NCBI GenBank assembly: GCA_964579415.1 | Contig: CAZOGW010000004.1 | Span: forward strand, 1-64,000 | Direction of reading: 5' to 3' | From: CAZOGW01 sp964579415 | GTDB taxonomy: Bacteria > Actinomycetota > Acidimicrobiia > Spongiisociales > UBA5794 | Length of the DNA: 64,000 bases | Part shown: positions 9,627 through 18,231 of the stretch, piece by piece | Position numbering within the stretch: the stretch's first letter is position 1 | How the letters are laid out: each line of letters begins with the position of its first letter | The notes under the pieces: generated by a model | What the model was told of the DNA's origin: nothing | The model's database searches: none | What the model saw: only the letters and a program-made list of their open reading frames with translations | Program-made: the position numbers and the translations under genes

Positions 9627-9652
9627 AGGGGGCGATTCAACCATGCGGTGGG

Positions 9653-11533
9653 TCACCAGGCGCCGCCGCCGCCACCACCTCCCCCACCGCCGCCCCCTCC
9701 TCCACCACCACCGGAGAATCCGCCGCCACCACCCGAGCCGGAGGACACCGGCGTGAAGGCACCGTCGAGGGAGCTGCTGATGCCGGTGATGGCGCTGAAG
9801 CTGCCGCCACCGGAATAGCCCTCGTGGCCGTACCAGTACAGGTTGGAGGACTGCTCCAGCGCCTCGGGCGCGTTGATGCGGGCGGCGGCGAGCACCTCTT
9901 CGGCGACACCGAGGGCGATGGCGTACACCAGGTACTCCTCCCACAGGGCGACAGAGATGGCGGGCTGCTCCTCGAAGCGGCCGAAGTCCTTGAGATAGCG
10001 GCGGAACGCCTCCCAGCGGGCGTCGAGCAGCGCTCCTTCGCCGGTGCGCCGGACCCAGCCCTTACGACTCATGCCTGCGATGAAGGCGACCACGGCGGCG
10101 ACTATGCCGAAGATGATGACGCCGACCCGGAGCAGGTCGACGTTGACCACCGGCACCAGCCAACCGAGGAGCCATGCCAGCGGGAACACGCAGAACAGGA
10201 CGGCGAGGACGATGATGCCGACCAGCTTGAAGGGGAAGTAGCGCCCCGTCTCGTCGAGCAGGCCCCGGCTGATCAGCTCCGTCTTGGTGGCGCTCTGGAA
10301 CTTCTCGTAGCTGCTGTGATTGGAGGTGACGTCCTCACGGATCCGCTCCCGCAACTCGGTGAGAGGCACCGGCCCGTCGGAGAGGACGCGACCGAGGATG
10401 TTGCGCACCGGGACCTCGTAGGTCCTCACCGAGGGCTTCGTGGACACCACCTTGAGTTCGAGATCCGAGATCTGTTCGGTGCGTAATCCCAGCCATGTCT
10501 TCTTCTCCAGGGTCACCGGGGCCGACGACAGGATGCCCTTGCGTATGAAGTCGAACATGGTGGCGGTGAACGCCTCGGCGCCCGGCTCTCCCTGGTTGCG
10601 TAGCGCCGACACCAGCGCCGGGGTGTCCTCGGTGGGCGGCGCCTGCTCGTACTCACGGTCGTACCCGACCGCCTTCGGCTCGCGCCCGTAGCGGAAGAAG
10701 CCGTAGACCAGGGTGCCGAGAACCGCGACGAAGAGCGCCGCCAGCAGCCCTGCGGTGACCCGGTTGGCGGTGCGCTGGGCGTTGGCCAGGTCGGCGGCTC
10801 GCTGTTCCTCGTCGAGGATCTCTCCGAGGCCGTCGCCGGCGATCGTGGTGGCGCCCTCGGTCGAGGTCAGCACCGAGCGGGGAAGCGTCACCCGGAACTC
10901 CACCCATTGGCCGGCGGGGACGCCGGAGGCCTCCAACGTCGGAGTCACCTGGTCGTCGCCCAGCGAGGTGGTGCCGTCGACGGTGGCGGGGTGGCCCCAC
11001 ACCCGCACCTCGCCCGGTTGGGCCGTGCCCGGGTAGGCGAGTGACGCGGTGACCCGGTCAGCGCCCACCGACCATTCCTCGCCCCACACCTGCAGATAGA
11101 CGTCGACGACGTCGTCATAGGCCTTGGTCACTCCGGTCATCTGGTAGCTGACTCGGAAGGTGCGCAACTCGTCGAAGGCCCGGTAATGCCATACCACGCG
11201 GACATGGCTGCCCAGGTCCACCGTGCCGAAGCGGTTGGGCATATCGCTCGACCCGAGGATGGTGCTGGCTCCGGGCTCGAAGGGGATGCCGTTCTCCGAG
11301 ACCTGCACGCCGGCCACGGTCTCCCCGCCGCGGACCCTGATGTCTCGGTAGGCGCCCTGGAAGCTGCCGTTGAATTCGAAGGTGAGGTCCTCGACGACCT
11401 CGAGCGAGCCGTTGGGCCGCAACGTGATCGAGATGTCCGCCTCGTCGATGTGGTACGACTTCTGGGCGAAGGCGGGCGCAGCCGCTCCCAGGAAGCCGAG
11501 CGTGAGGATGACGAGGGCAGCGGCCCGCTTCAG
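9653..11533 (-). CDS. DUF2207 membrane protein with Gly-rich tail (CTG start proposed)
   Basis: About 626 residues. A signal peptide ([22 protein letters not shown]) is followed by the extracytoplasmic DUF2207 domain, a membrane segment ([21 protein letters not shown]), a cytoplasmic stretch, two further membrane segments (residues near [14 protein letters not shown] and [16 protein letters not shown]), and a tail of glycine only broken by a few residues. DUF2207 proteins commonly sit beside lemA, as here. No ATG, GTG or TTG lies before the signal peptide. CTG at 11533 overlaps the lemA stop as CTGA, 6 nt after AAGGT, and gives a perfect signal peptide; TTG at 11422 would delete it. Function of the family is unknown. 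Confidence 0.8.
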   Translation of the reverse strand: MKRAAALVILTLGFLGAAAPAFAQKSYHIDEADISITLRPNGSLEVVEDLTFEFNGSFQGAYRDIRVRGGETVAGVQVSENGIPFEPGASTILGSSDMPNRFGTVDLGSHVRVVWHYRAFDELRTFRVSYQMTGVTKAYDDVVDVYLQVWGEEWSVGADRVTASLAYPGTAQPGEVRVWGHPATVDGTTSLGDDQVTPTLEASGVPAGQWVEFRVTLPRSVLTSTEGATTIAGDGLGEILDEEQRAADLANAQRTANRVTAGLLAALFVAVLGTLVYGFFRYGREPKAVGYDREYEQAPPTEDTPALVSALRNQGEPGAEAFTATMFDFIRKGILSSAPVTLEKKTWLGLRTEQISDLELKVVSTKPSVRTYEVPVRNILGRVLSDGPVPLTELRERIREDVTSNHSSYEKFQSATKTELISRGLLDETGRYFPFKLVGIIVLAVLFCVFPLAWLLGWLVPVVNVDLLRVGVIIFGIVAAVVAFIAGMSRKGWVRRTGEGALLDARWEAFRRYLKDFGRFEEQPAISVALWEEYLVYAIALGVAEEVLAAARINAPEALEQSSNLYWYGHEGYSGGGSFSAITGISSSLDGAFTPVSSGSGGGGGFSGGGGGGGGGGGGGGGGGAW

Positions 11534-12081
11534 AACTGCACCTTGGGGACGGAGCGACCCTCGGCCTCCACCTCGAAGAAGGGACCCTTCTCGAAGCCGG
11601 TGACCGAGGCGACGATGTTGGTGGGGATGGTCTGTACCGCGTTGTTGTAGGTGAGCGTGGTGTCGTTGTAGATCTGGCGGGCGACGGCGATGTCGTCCTC
11701 GATCTCGGAGAGCTGCGACTGCAGGGTGCCGAAGTTCTCGCTGGAACGGAGCTGCGGGTAGCTCTCGCTGAGGGCGAACAGGTGGCGCAGCGCACCGGTG
11801 AGCACGCTCTCGGCGGCGGCGGTCTCGGCGACTCCCGTGGCGGACACTGCCTGGTTGCGGGCTTCGACGACTTCGGTGAACGTGGCTTGCTCGTGGGCTG
11901 CGTAGCCCTTGACGGTCTCGACCAGGTTGGGAACGAGGTCGTAGCGACGCTTGAGCTGGACGTCAACCTGGGACCAGGCGTTGTCGGTACGGTTGCGGAA
12001 CTTCACCAGGCGGTTGTAAGCGCTGACGACCCACAGGACCAGCAGCACGAGCACGGCAATGACGATGATCAGGGGCCACAT
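11530..12081 (-). CDS. LemA family membrane protein
   Basis: A 183-residue LemA protein. One N-terminal membrane helix (WPLIIVIAVLVLLVLWVVSAYN) precedes the hallmark NRLVKFRNRTDNAWSQVDVQLKRR-type segment and a long coiled-coil domain with DLVPNLVETVKGYA. The start is the ATG giving MWPLI, which places the membrane helix at the N-terminus as in the family. The gene is coupled to the DUF2207 gene through a CTGA overlap. Upstream is a GTACTAC heptad array shared with the divergent DUF4404 gene. LemA proteins have no settled role; envelope stress or signalling has been suggested. Confidence 0.9.
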   Translation of the reverse strand: MWPLIIVIAVLVLLVLWVVSAYNRLVKFRNRTDNAWSQVDVQLKRRYDLVPNLVETVKGYAAHEQATFTEVVEARNQAVSATGVAETAAAESVLTGALRHLFALSESYPQLRSSENFGTLQSQLSEIEDDIAVARQIYNDTTLTYNNAVQTIPTNIVASVTGFEKGPFFEVEAEGRSVPKVQF

Positions 12082-12132
12082 GAGGTAGCCATCGTATCCC
12101 TGACGGGGATGGGGTGCCACTACGCCAGCAAT

Positions 12133-12157
12133 GTACTACGTACTACGTACTACGTAG
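12133..12157. repeat. GTACTAC heptad array (3 units)
   Basis: Three tandem copies of the 7-bp unit GTACTAC lie in the divergent gap between lemA (minus) and the DUF4404 gene (plus). The unit is AT-rich compared with surrounding DNA. It could sit within either promoter. Confidence 0.85.
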
Positions 12158-12193
12158 CGGGACGTGGCTAAGATGGGGGGAGGAGGTCCACCA

Positions 12194-12451
12194 ATGCCTG
12201 ATGATATTCGCCGCCAAGTCGAGGGTCTGCATCGCGAGCTGGAGAAGGCCGCCGCCGAGGGCAGTGACGACGCCGGACAACTGCTCGGGGCGACCGGTTC
12301 CTACCTCGCCACCGACGAGCCCACCGGCGAGGATCACGAGACGCTACGGGGCCAGGTCCACGACGCGGTGGTCCGCTTCGATGCCGATCACCCCTCCGTG
12401 GCGGGCGCCCTCCGCGGCGTGATCGATTCGCTGACCGCAGCCGGGATCTAG
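12194..12451 (+). CDS. DUF4404 family small protein
   Basis: An 85-residue helical protein. The pattern DIRRQVEGLHRELEKA near the N-terminus and FDADHPSVAGALRGVIDSLTAAGI at the C-terminus matches the DUF4404 family, which has no assigned function. An AGGAGG ribosome site lies 7 nt before the ATG at 12194, which settles this start over an in-frame ATG at 12164. It ends about 50 bp before a GTAGTAC array and converges with the ATPase gene. Confidence 0.75.
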   Translation: MPDDIRRQVEGLHRELEKAAAEGSDDAGQLLGATGSYLATDEPTGEDHETLRGQVHDAVVRFDADHPSVAGALRGVIDSLTAAGI

Positions 12452-12503
12452 TGCCCCGCCGACAGACAGAGGCACGTGGTACGTGCTCTGGCGACCTACT
12501 TGT

Positions 12504-12524
12504 GTAGTACGTAGTACGTAGTAC
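12504..12524. repeat. GTAGTAC heptad array (inverse of GTACTAC)
   Basis: Three tandem 7-bp units read GTAGTAC on the plus strand, i.e. GTACTAC on the minus strand. The array lies in the convergent gap between the DUF4404 gene and the ATPase gene, five bases after the minus-strand ATPase stop codon is approached from the right. With the array at 12133-12157 it brackets the DUF4404 gene in opposite orientation. Confidence 0.85.
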
Positions 12525-12528
12525 GGTT

Positions 12529-13650
12529 TCACGGCAGCGGATCACGGTCCCGGATCCACGCCGCATACAACGGGTCCACCAGCTCCAGGTCCTCGTCGTA
12601 GGGACGCCAGGCCAGGCTGCGCCGTTCCAGGGCGGCGAGGGCGCTGGTGGCTGTCCCCTTGGGCAGGCCGAGCCGCCTGGCGGTGGAACCGTAGGGAGGT
12701 TCACCCCAGGCGAGGAGGCGGGCTGCCTTGCGCTGGCCCGGTTCCATCCCGGCCTCGGTGGCGACGAACTCGGGATGGCTGCGGTTGATCGCCTCGGCGT
12801 AGGCGACCTCCCAGGTGGCGGCGTCGGCGGTGGCGCCGGGCCCGGTGGCCTCCCAGACGTGGTGAGCCAGGAAGGCGGCCCGCTGCGGGTGCCCGCGAGC
12901 GGTGGCGAGCAGATGGGGGAGAGCACCACCGATATCGCGACCGGTCTCGGCAAACTTGGCCTCGAGCAGGTCGGCGAGGTCCTCGTCGTGGAGCCGGCCC
13001 AGCCGGAACTGCTCCGCCTGCCCGTACAGAGGGGCGGCACGATCGGCGAAGACGTTGGTGAGGATCGACTGTTCCGAACCGGCGAAGAGGTAGGAGAGGC
13101 GGTCGCGCTGATGCTGGATGACGGAGCGCAGGATCGCCTCGGCGTTCGGTACGTCGTGGACGGCCTGGAACTCGTCCATCACCACCAGGACGCGTGCACC
13201 GACATCGGCGGCGACGCTATGGGGGAGCCGCACCAGCTCCTCCAGCAGGTAGGGGGCGGGCTCCTCGCCCCGCTTGACCGAGATCGAGGCGGGCCCGAGG
13301 CCCAGCCTTGCCGAGATCTCCGGGCTGCGACCGGCGCGGCGCCGCAGCGACTCGGCGAAAGCACCCTCCTCCAACGTCCGGTACGCATGGGCGAGGCGGT
13401 GGGCCATGTCGTCCAGCGTCTGCACACCGAGGAAATCGACGATGACCACCACCAGCTCCCGGGTCACCGTGGCGTCGCGGCGGATGCGGTGGATGAGACT
13501 GGTCTTGCCGTAGCGGCGGGGGGCGAACAGCAACACGAAGCGCCCGTACATGGCCCGGTCGGTGAGCGCAGCGATCTCGACGTCCCTACCCACCACGTCA
13601 TCAGGCGGGGCCGGTCCGTCGAAGACGAAGGGTGATGTCTCGATCTGCAC
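12529..13650 (-). CDS. STAND/Orc1-like AAA ATPase
   Basis: A 373-residue P-loop ATPase. Walker A is APRRYGKTS (residues 43-51), Walker B is VLVVMDEFQ (Asp159, Glu160) and a sensor-like LSYLFAGSEQ follows. The C-terminal part carries a winged-helix-like segment (GSTARRLGLPKGTATSALAALERR), as in archaeal-type ATPases of the Orc1/STAND group. Such proteins are widespread but uncharacterised. The GTG start at 13650 is chosen because GGAGGA lies 6 nt upstream. No partner gene such as a nuclease is adjacent, so a defence role cannot be argued from context. Confidence 0.8.
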   Translation of the reverse strand: MQIETSPFVFDGPAPPDDVVGRDVEIAALTDRAMYGRFVLLFAPRRYGKTSLIHRIRRDATVTRELVVVIVDFLGVQTLDDMAHRLAHAYRTLEEGAFAESLRRRAGRSPEISARLGLGPASISVKRGEEPAPYLLEELVRLPHSVAADVGARVLVVMDEFQAVHDVPNAEAILRSVIQHQRDRLSYLFAGSEQSILTNVFADRAAPLYGQAEQFRLGRLHDEDLADLLEAKFAETGRDIGGALPHLLATARGHPQRAAFLAHHVWEATGPGATADAATWEVAYAEAINRSHPEFVATEAGMEPGQRKAARLLAWGEPPYGSTARRLGLPKGTATSALAALERRSLAWRPYDEDLELVDPLYAAWIRDRDPLP

Positions 13651-13758
13651 GGGTGTTCCTCCGGAAGCCGAGCAGGTTCTGTCGTTAGGAACCTGAAGGG
13701 TATCGTAGCACCGTACCTCAGGTGGCGCGCCGGTGGAGGGCACAGCCGGGACCCGTTC

Positions 13759-14151
13759 CTATGCCTCCAGCGAGCCGGGGTCGGCGGGGACGTCGACCGC
13801 ATAGAGGCGGAGCACGTCCAGGGGGACGGTTTCCAGTGCCTGTTCATGGGTCGACGCCAGCACCACCGGCGCGGCGGCGCCGTCGCGGTGGGCGCGCAGC
13901 CAGTTGGCCGCGGTCACGCACCAGCGGTCGCCGGGCTCGAGGCCTGGAAACCTGTATTGCGGCATCGGCGTGACCAGGTCGTTGCCGATGCTGCGCTGGT
14001 GGGCGAGGAACTCGGCGGTGACGACGGCGCAGATGGTGTGGCTGCCCAGGTCGCGGGCGTCCCAGGAGCACGAACCGTCCCGGTAGAAGCCGGTGACGGG
14101 CTCGGTGCCGCACGGCTCCAGGTCACCACCGAGGACGTTCATGGCACTCAT
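13759..14151 (-). CDS. DUF2237 family protein
   Basis: A 130-residue protein with the full DUF2237 pattern: NVLGGDLEPCGTEPVTGFYRDGSC, LGSHTICAVVTAEFL, GNDLVTP and FPGLEPGDRWCVTAANW. The family is widespread in bacteria and of unknown function. Four conserved cysteines are visible, which may suggest metal or redox chemistry. The ATG at 14151 with a purine-rich AGGGTCGAAGA immediately upstream is preferred. Confidence 0.85.
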   Translation of the reverse strand: MSAMNVLGGDLEPCGTEPVTGFYRDGSCSWDARDLGSHTICAVVTAEFLAHQRSIGNDLVTPMPQYRFPGLEPGDRWCVTAANWLRAHRDGAAAPVVLASTHEQALETVPLDVLRLYAVDVPADPGSLEA

Positions 14152-14351
14152 TCTTCGACCCTGAGTATCGCATTCCCGGCAGGGAACAGGGCGGCAGAAC
14201 GGTCCTGAGCGCCCCGCCTCCACCGTCGGAACGCCCATAATCCACGTTATGTTAAGTCATGTGTTGAGTCACTGGATTGGTTCCACCTCGAGTAGCTGGA
14301 ACTCTCCACAAGGGGTGAGGGCCACCATCACGTCTCCCCCTTCTCGTCCGC

Positions 14352-14513
14352 TCAGCGCATCGAGGTGAGCTGGGTCCAGCTCCCGGTGGCGGCGAGGGTC
14401 ACGTGGGTGGTGCGGGGCTCAGGCTGGATGTCATCGTCGGCGCCGGTGGCGGGTCGTTTGGCGAACAGGTGCCCGGCCAACTCGGCGAGTGTCTCGGTGA
14501 TATGCGGTCGCAT
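14352..14513 (-). CDS. Small hypothetical protein (53 aa)
   Basis: A short reading frame giving MRPHITETLAELAGHLFAK... with a good GGAGGG ribosome site 8 nt upstream of the ATG at 14513. It is divergent from the WYL regulator gene at 14609, and such regulators often control a divergent neighbour. The first half is a likely amphipathic helix; no family is recognised. The main doubt is length. Confidence 0.4.
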   Translation of the reverse strand: MRPHITETLAELAGHLFAKRPATGADDDIQPEPRTTHVTLAATGSWTQLTSMR

Positions 14514-14608
14514 CGGTGCATCCCTCCGACTCGTTCCTTCTCTCTGCCGACAAGGTACGACATAATGAGGACGGTTCCTGTCCGCAAGGCGTCGCACAAT
14601 CCAGGGAG

Positions 14609-15562
14609 ATGACGTTGGATGCACCGGCTCGCCTGTTGAAGCTGCTCTCCCTACTCCAGGCCCGACCGCAATGGTCCGGCCCCGACCTGGCTTCCCGCCT
14701 CGGCGTGACCGAGCGGACGCTGCGCAGGGACGTCAACCGCATCCGCGAGCTCGGCTACCCGGTGGAGGCGATCCCGGGACGGCACGGCGGCTACCGCATG
14801 ACCGCCGGCGGAGCGCTCCCCCCGCTACTGCTCGACGACGACGAGGCCATCGCGGTGGCCCTCGGGCTGCGCACCGCGGCATCGGGCGCCCTGCCCGGTC
14901 TGGAGGACGCCACCCTCTCCGCACTCGCCAAGATCGAGAAGATCCTGCCCCGCCGGCTCCGCTCCAGCCTGGCCGCCGTCGAGGAGGCCACGGTGTCGGT
15001 CCGGCCCGGCGGTGGCGGCGGCCCGTCGATCGATTCGGAGTTGCTCGGGATCGTGGCCCAGGCGTGCCTGGGTCCGGAACGGCTCCGCTTCTCCTACATC
15101 GACGCCCACGGCAACGCCACCGAGCGCTACGTGGAGCCGCTCAAGCTGGTGCGCGCCGCCCGCCGCTGGTACCTGGTGGCCCGTGACCGGGACCGTGAGG
15201 CGTGGCGCACCTTCCGCCTCGACCGCATGGCCGGCGCCGTTTCCACCGGCATGCCGGTGACCCACGTCGACCCTCCCGATCCTGCCGATCTGGTGTCGGA
15301 GGCTCTGTCGGTGTCCTCGTACCCGCATGTGGGCCGGGTCCTGCTCAACGTCCCTTACGAGGACGCTTCGCGGATGATCTCTTCGACCGTCGGCCGCATC
15401 GAACCCGCCGACGAAGGCGGCACCGTGCTCCGCCTCGGCGCCGACAGCTTCGACTGGATAGCCCGCTACCTGGCGTCACTCCCCTGCGACTTCACCGTCC
15501 TCGAACCCGAGGACCTGCGCCGTGCCCTCGCCGACCTCGCCCGCCGCCTCGAAGGCTCCTGA
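14609..15562 (+). CDS. WYL-domain transcriptional regulator (DeoR/HTH11 type)
   Basis: A 317-residue regulator. An N-terminal winged helix-turn-helix (LLKLLSLLQARPQWSGPDLASRLGVTERTLRRDV, about residues 9-42) is followed by a WYL domain (RLRFSYIDAHG...RYVEPLKLVRAARRWYLVARD...FRLDRM) and a WCX-like C-terminal extension. Members bind a ligand, often nucleic acid-derived, through the WYL domain. The ATG at 14609 follows CAGGGAG closely; TTG at 14615 is an alternative. Its target is unknown, with the divergent small gene at 14352-14513 the simplest candidate. Confidence 0.9.
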   Translation: MTLDAPARLLKLLSLLQARPQWSGPDLASRLGVTERTLRRDVNRIRELGYPVEAIPGRHGGYRMTAGGALPPLLLDDDEAIAVALGLRTAASGALPGLEDATLSALAKIEKILPRRLRSSLAAVEEATVSVRPGGGGGPSIDSELLGIVAQACLGPERLRFSYIDAHGNATERYVEPLKLVRAARRWYLVARDRDREAWRTFRLDRMAGAVSTGMPVTHVDPPDPADLVSEALSVSSYPHVGRVLLNVPYEDASRMISSTVGRIEPADEGGTVLRLGADSFDWIARYLASLPCDFTVLEPEDLRRALADLARRLEGS

Positions 15563-15578
15563 CTCGGTCGGAGACGAG

Positions 15579-15767
15579 TCAGGGTGATCGCCCCGGGCGG
15601 CTCCGGTCACCGCGGTCCGCGGCGAGGCGTCGACGTGCCTCTGCGATCTCCAAGTCGGTGAAGGCGCCGTGTTCCGATTCCCACTCGGCGACTGCGGCCA
15701 ACCCGTCCCGGACGATGACCTCGCTCTGGCCGGCTCTGGTGATCCAGGAAGGTTTGCGCTGAGACAT
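15579..15767 (-). CDS. Antitoxin-like small protein (possible VapB/RHH remnant)
   Basis: A 62-residue product starting MSQRKPSWITRAGQSEVIV. Its C-terminal half (LAAVAEWESEHGAFTDLEIAEARRRLA) has the EWExEHG...T..E...ARR pattern seen at the C-terminus of many VapB-type antitoxins. The usual N-terminal ribbon-helix-helix is missing and no PIN toxin follows; the WYL gene converges instead. It is therefore either a remnant of a toxin-antitoxin module or an unrelated small protein. The gap from here to 15907 shows no other convincing gene. Confidence 0.4.
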   Translation of the reverse strand: MSQRKPSWITRAGQSEVIVRDGLAAVAEWESEHGAFTDLEIAEARRRLAADRGDRSRPGRSP

Positions 15768-15907
15768 AACCACGAGACTAATGCCGAAGTAGTACCGGCT
15801 CGCTCCACGTCTCTATCGACATCGCTCTCGCACATGTAGACCACCGCATCGTTCTGGTGATCGCCGCCACCATCGCCGCCGGGTCGGCGGTCAGCGCCGG
15901 GCGCCCG

Positions 15908-16978
15908 TCACAGCGGGGGCGGTGGATCGAACCGGGACGAGAGGGTGACGGGGCGGCCCTCGGCGGCGGAGATCTGTGAGGCTTCGAGGATCTCGACGAC
16001 GTGGGCGGCATGGGCTGCCTGCAGCCGCGACGGGCGCTCTCCCTGCAGCCCGGCGGCGAACTCGACCAGGCCGGCGGACCAGTCGACGTGGTAGCGGGGA
16101 GCGTCCACCTTCACCGGGGTCACCTCGCCCTCATAGGTCCAAAGGTCGACGGCGGCGCCCGGGTGGTGCCACGACTCGAGGCGGATGGTCCCGCCGTCGC
16201 CGTGGAACTCGACCGTCTCGCCCTGGTGTGATCTGGTGGGCACGTAGAAGTTGGCGGTGAGCCGCACCACCACCCCGCCCTGGAGCTCCAGGTTGACCAC
16301 CCAGAAGTCGGGCGCCTCGACCTTGAACCTCTCCCCCGAGGCGGTGGTCCGCTCGGAGGCCACCTTGGTGGCGAAGGCGGTGACACGCTCCGCCGGACCG
16401 AACAGGGCGGTCACCAGCGTGAGCGGGTACACGCCGACGTCGAGCAGCGGGCCTACCGCGTAGAACGGCGCCGGGTTGGGGTGCCAGGCCTCGATGCGGC
16501 CGTGGTTCACCTCGGCGTAGACCAGGCGCACCTCACCGACGGCGCCCTCGGCGATGAGCCGCGCCACCTGCTGCTGGGCGGCGCCGAGGAAGGTGAAGGG
16601 GGCGCCGGCCAGTGCCACTCCCCTCTCGGCGGCGAGCGCCACCAGCTCGAAGGCGTGCGCGGAGGTCAGAGCCAACGGCTTCTCGCTGTAGACGTGTTTC
16701 CCCGAGCGCAGTGCCGCCTTCACCACCTCGTAATGGGCTTCGAAGATGGTCAGGTTGACCACCACGTCGACATCGGCATCGGCCAGCAGCTCCTCCAGCG
16801 TCCCGTACACCAATCCCCCATGCCGTGCGGCCAGAGCGCGGGCCCGCTCGGGGACTACGTCGAAGAAGCCGTGGAGCGCCATTTCGGGACGGGTGGAGCA
16901 GTCCTCGGCGTACCTCTCGGCGATGTTGCCGCAGCCGGCGAAGCCGAGCCGCAGCGCGGGACCTGCCACAGATGTCAT
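15908..16978 (-). CDS. Gfo/Idh/MocA family oxidoreductase
   Basis: A 356-residue sugar dehydrogenase-type protein. The Rossmann motif LGFAGCGNIAERY (residues 10-22), the conserved VYSEKPLALT (Lys of EKP, about 98-107) and the LLDVGVYPL active-site segment are all present. Family members act on sugars or cyclitols with NAD(P). It is the last gene of the carbohydrate locus and overlaps the GH5-like gene by 4 nt, so it probably processes a product of the two glycosidases. The substrate is not determined. Confidence 0.88.
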   Translation of the reverse strand: MTSVAGPALRLGFAGCGNIAERYAEDCSTRPEMALHGFFDVVPERARALAARHGGLVYGTLEELLADADVDVVVNLTIFEAHYEVVKAALRSGKHVYSEKPLALTSAHAFELVALAAERGVALAGAPFTFLGAAQQQVARLIAEGAVGEVRLVYAEVNHGRIEAWHPNPAPFYAVGPLLDVGVYPLTLVTALFGPAERVTAFATKVASERTTASGERFKVEAPDFWVVNLELQGGVVVRLTANFYVPTRSHQGETVEFHGDGGTIRLESWHHPGAAVDLWTYEGEVTPVKVDAPRYHVDWSAGLVEFAAGLQGERPSRLQAAHAAHVVEILEASQISAAEGRPVTLSSRFDPPPPL

Positions 16979-18231
16979 GCGGCGCCGTCTCCTTCCCGGC
17001 GCAGGTAGGCATCGTAGAGACGCCGGGCGTGACCCTCCGGGTCGGTGTAATACTCATCTGGCGTGACGTCGAGGGGCACCTTCCGTGCCGCCGGCTGCAC
17101 CCGGGGACCGGTCTCCTTGAAACGCCGCAGCACCTCGGCGTGGGGCTTGGGCGACCCGTCGGGACGTACCAGCCCGAAATGGCGCTCGTGGATGGCGCCC
17201 GCCGGGTCGCACGGCGGCCGGTCCCACAACTCCTCGGCGTAGTCGGCGAAACACCACAGCAGGGCGCCCGTCGACCCCACCTCTACCAGGCGGGGCAGCA
17301 CCTCGCCGACATACCCGGCGAAGGCCTCCTCCCCCGCCATGAACTGGGTGCGGGGTCGGTGCCGGTAGCTGGTCCACTGCCAGGTCATCGAGTCGCCCCC
17401 ACCCGGGGCGGTGCAGCCGCCCCACTCCTCGGCCAGGGTCGGCTTGCCGCACAGCGCCGAGGTGAGGGCACACAGGTAAGGGACGAAGTCCGGGTCGAGC
17501 GGCCCCCCGGCCCAAGGGATGTACATCGGGTAGCCGTGCATCACGGCGACGTCCGCCTCCCCGAACACGTGGTCTACGCGGAGCCCGTTGTCGCCGAGGA
17601 GGGAGGCAGCGTGCAGGCCGCAGGTGACCGGGTGGGCGCCATCCACCTCGTCGACCACCTCCTTCATCTCCGCCACCCAGCGCCGGCCCGACTCGGAAGA
17701 CCGGGGGCGGGCGAACAGGTCGGGCTCGTTGCCCAGGTTCCACATCCAGATGGCCCCGTGGTCGCGGTACTCCCCCACCACGGTGCGCAGCAGCAGCCGC
17801 GACGCGGCCAGGGCCACCGGGTCGGTGAACATGTTCCGGTAGGAGCTGTCGACGACCTGTCCCCCGCTCACCACCTGGCGCACATCGGGCGACGGTGACG
17901 GCGCCGCCCGGTCCAGCATCCATCCCGGCGCCCAGTTGGGACCGCTCATGTGGCCGGTGAAGAAGGTCACATCGAGCCCCAGCCCGCGCTCGGCGGCGAC
18001 GTCACACACGGTGCCCAGGTCGGCAAGACGCCCGGATGAGACGGTGTCGGGTGTGGGCTGCCAGTCGTCCCACAGGAGGAAGATCCGCACCACGTCGAGC
18101 CCGGCACCGGCGATCACGTCGAACTCGTCACGCACCTCGGCGGCATCGAAGTCCTGCCACCAGTACATCGCCTTGCGCCGCGGCCAGTAGTTGACCCCGA
18201 GGTGGAAGGGCGCCGCCTCGCCTGAGGTCAC
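16975..18231 (-). CDS. GH5-like (clan A) glycoside hydrolase
   Basis: A 418-residue TIM-barrel hydrolase without a signal peptide. Residues 11-18 (LGVNYWPR) and 44-52 (LDVVRIFLLW) match the first strands of GH5/mannanase-type clan A enzymes. WNLGNEPD holds the predicted acid/base Glu169, and TLAEEWGG holds the nucleophile, Glu268 or Glu269. It probably trims imported beta-linked oligosaccharides in the cytoplasm. It overlaps both neighbours by 4 nt (ATGA), so it is tightly coupled with the GH1 gene. Exact linkage specificity cannot be told. Confidence 0.8.
   Translation of the reverse strand: MTSGEAAPFHLGVNYWPRRKAMYWWQDFDAAEVRDEFDVIAGAGLDVVRIFLLWDDWQPTPDTVSSGRLADLGTVCDVAAERGLGLDVTFFTGHMSGPNWAPGWMLDRAAPSPSPDVRQVVSGGQVVDSSYRNMFTDPVALAASRLLLRTVVGEYRDHGAIWMWNLGNEPDLFARPRSSESGRRWVAEMKEVVDEVDGAHPVTCGLHAASLLGDNGLRVDHVFGEADVAVMHGYPMYIPWAGGPLDPDFVPYLCALTSALCGKPTLAEEWGGCTAPGGGDSMTWQWTSYRHRPRTQFMAGEEAFAGYVGEVLPRLVEVGSTGALLWCFADYAEELWDRPPCDPAGAIHERHFGLVRPDGSPKPHAEVLRRFKETGPRVQPAARKVPLDVTPDEYYTDPEGHARRLYDAYLRREGDGAA

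Noticed and set aside
9637..9830. Pro-rich plus-strand frame opposite the Gly-rich tail of the DUF2207 gene
   Set aside because: A poly-Pro shadow of the poly-Gly codons; no start site or family.
12529..13650. Defence ATPase (STAND type)
   Set aside because: No effector domain or neighbouring nuclease or protease is present, so a defence role is not supported.
14269..14328. 19-codon minus-strand frame (MVALTPCGEFQLL...) with a purine-rich upstream site
   Set aside because: Too short and without recognisable relatives; it could be a gene remnant but cannot be supported.
15579..15767. Complete toxin-antitoxin module
   Set aside because: Only a short antitoxin-like C-terminal part is visible and no toxin gene is adjacent on either strand.
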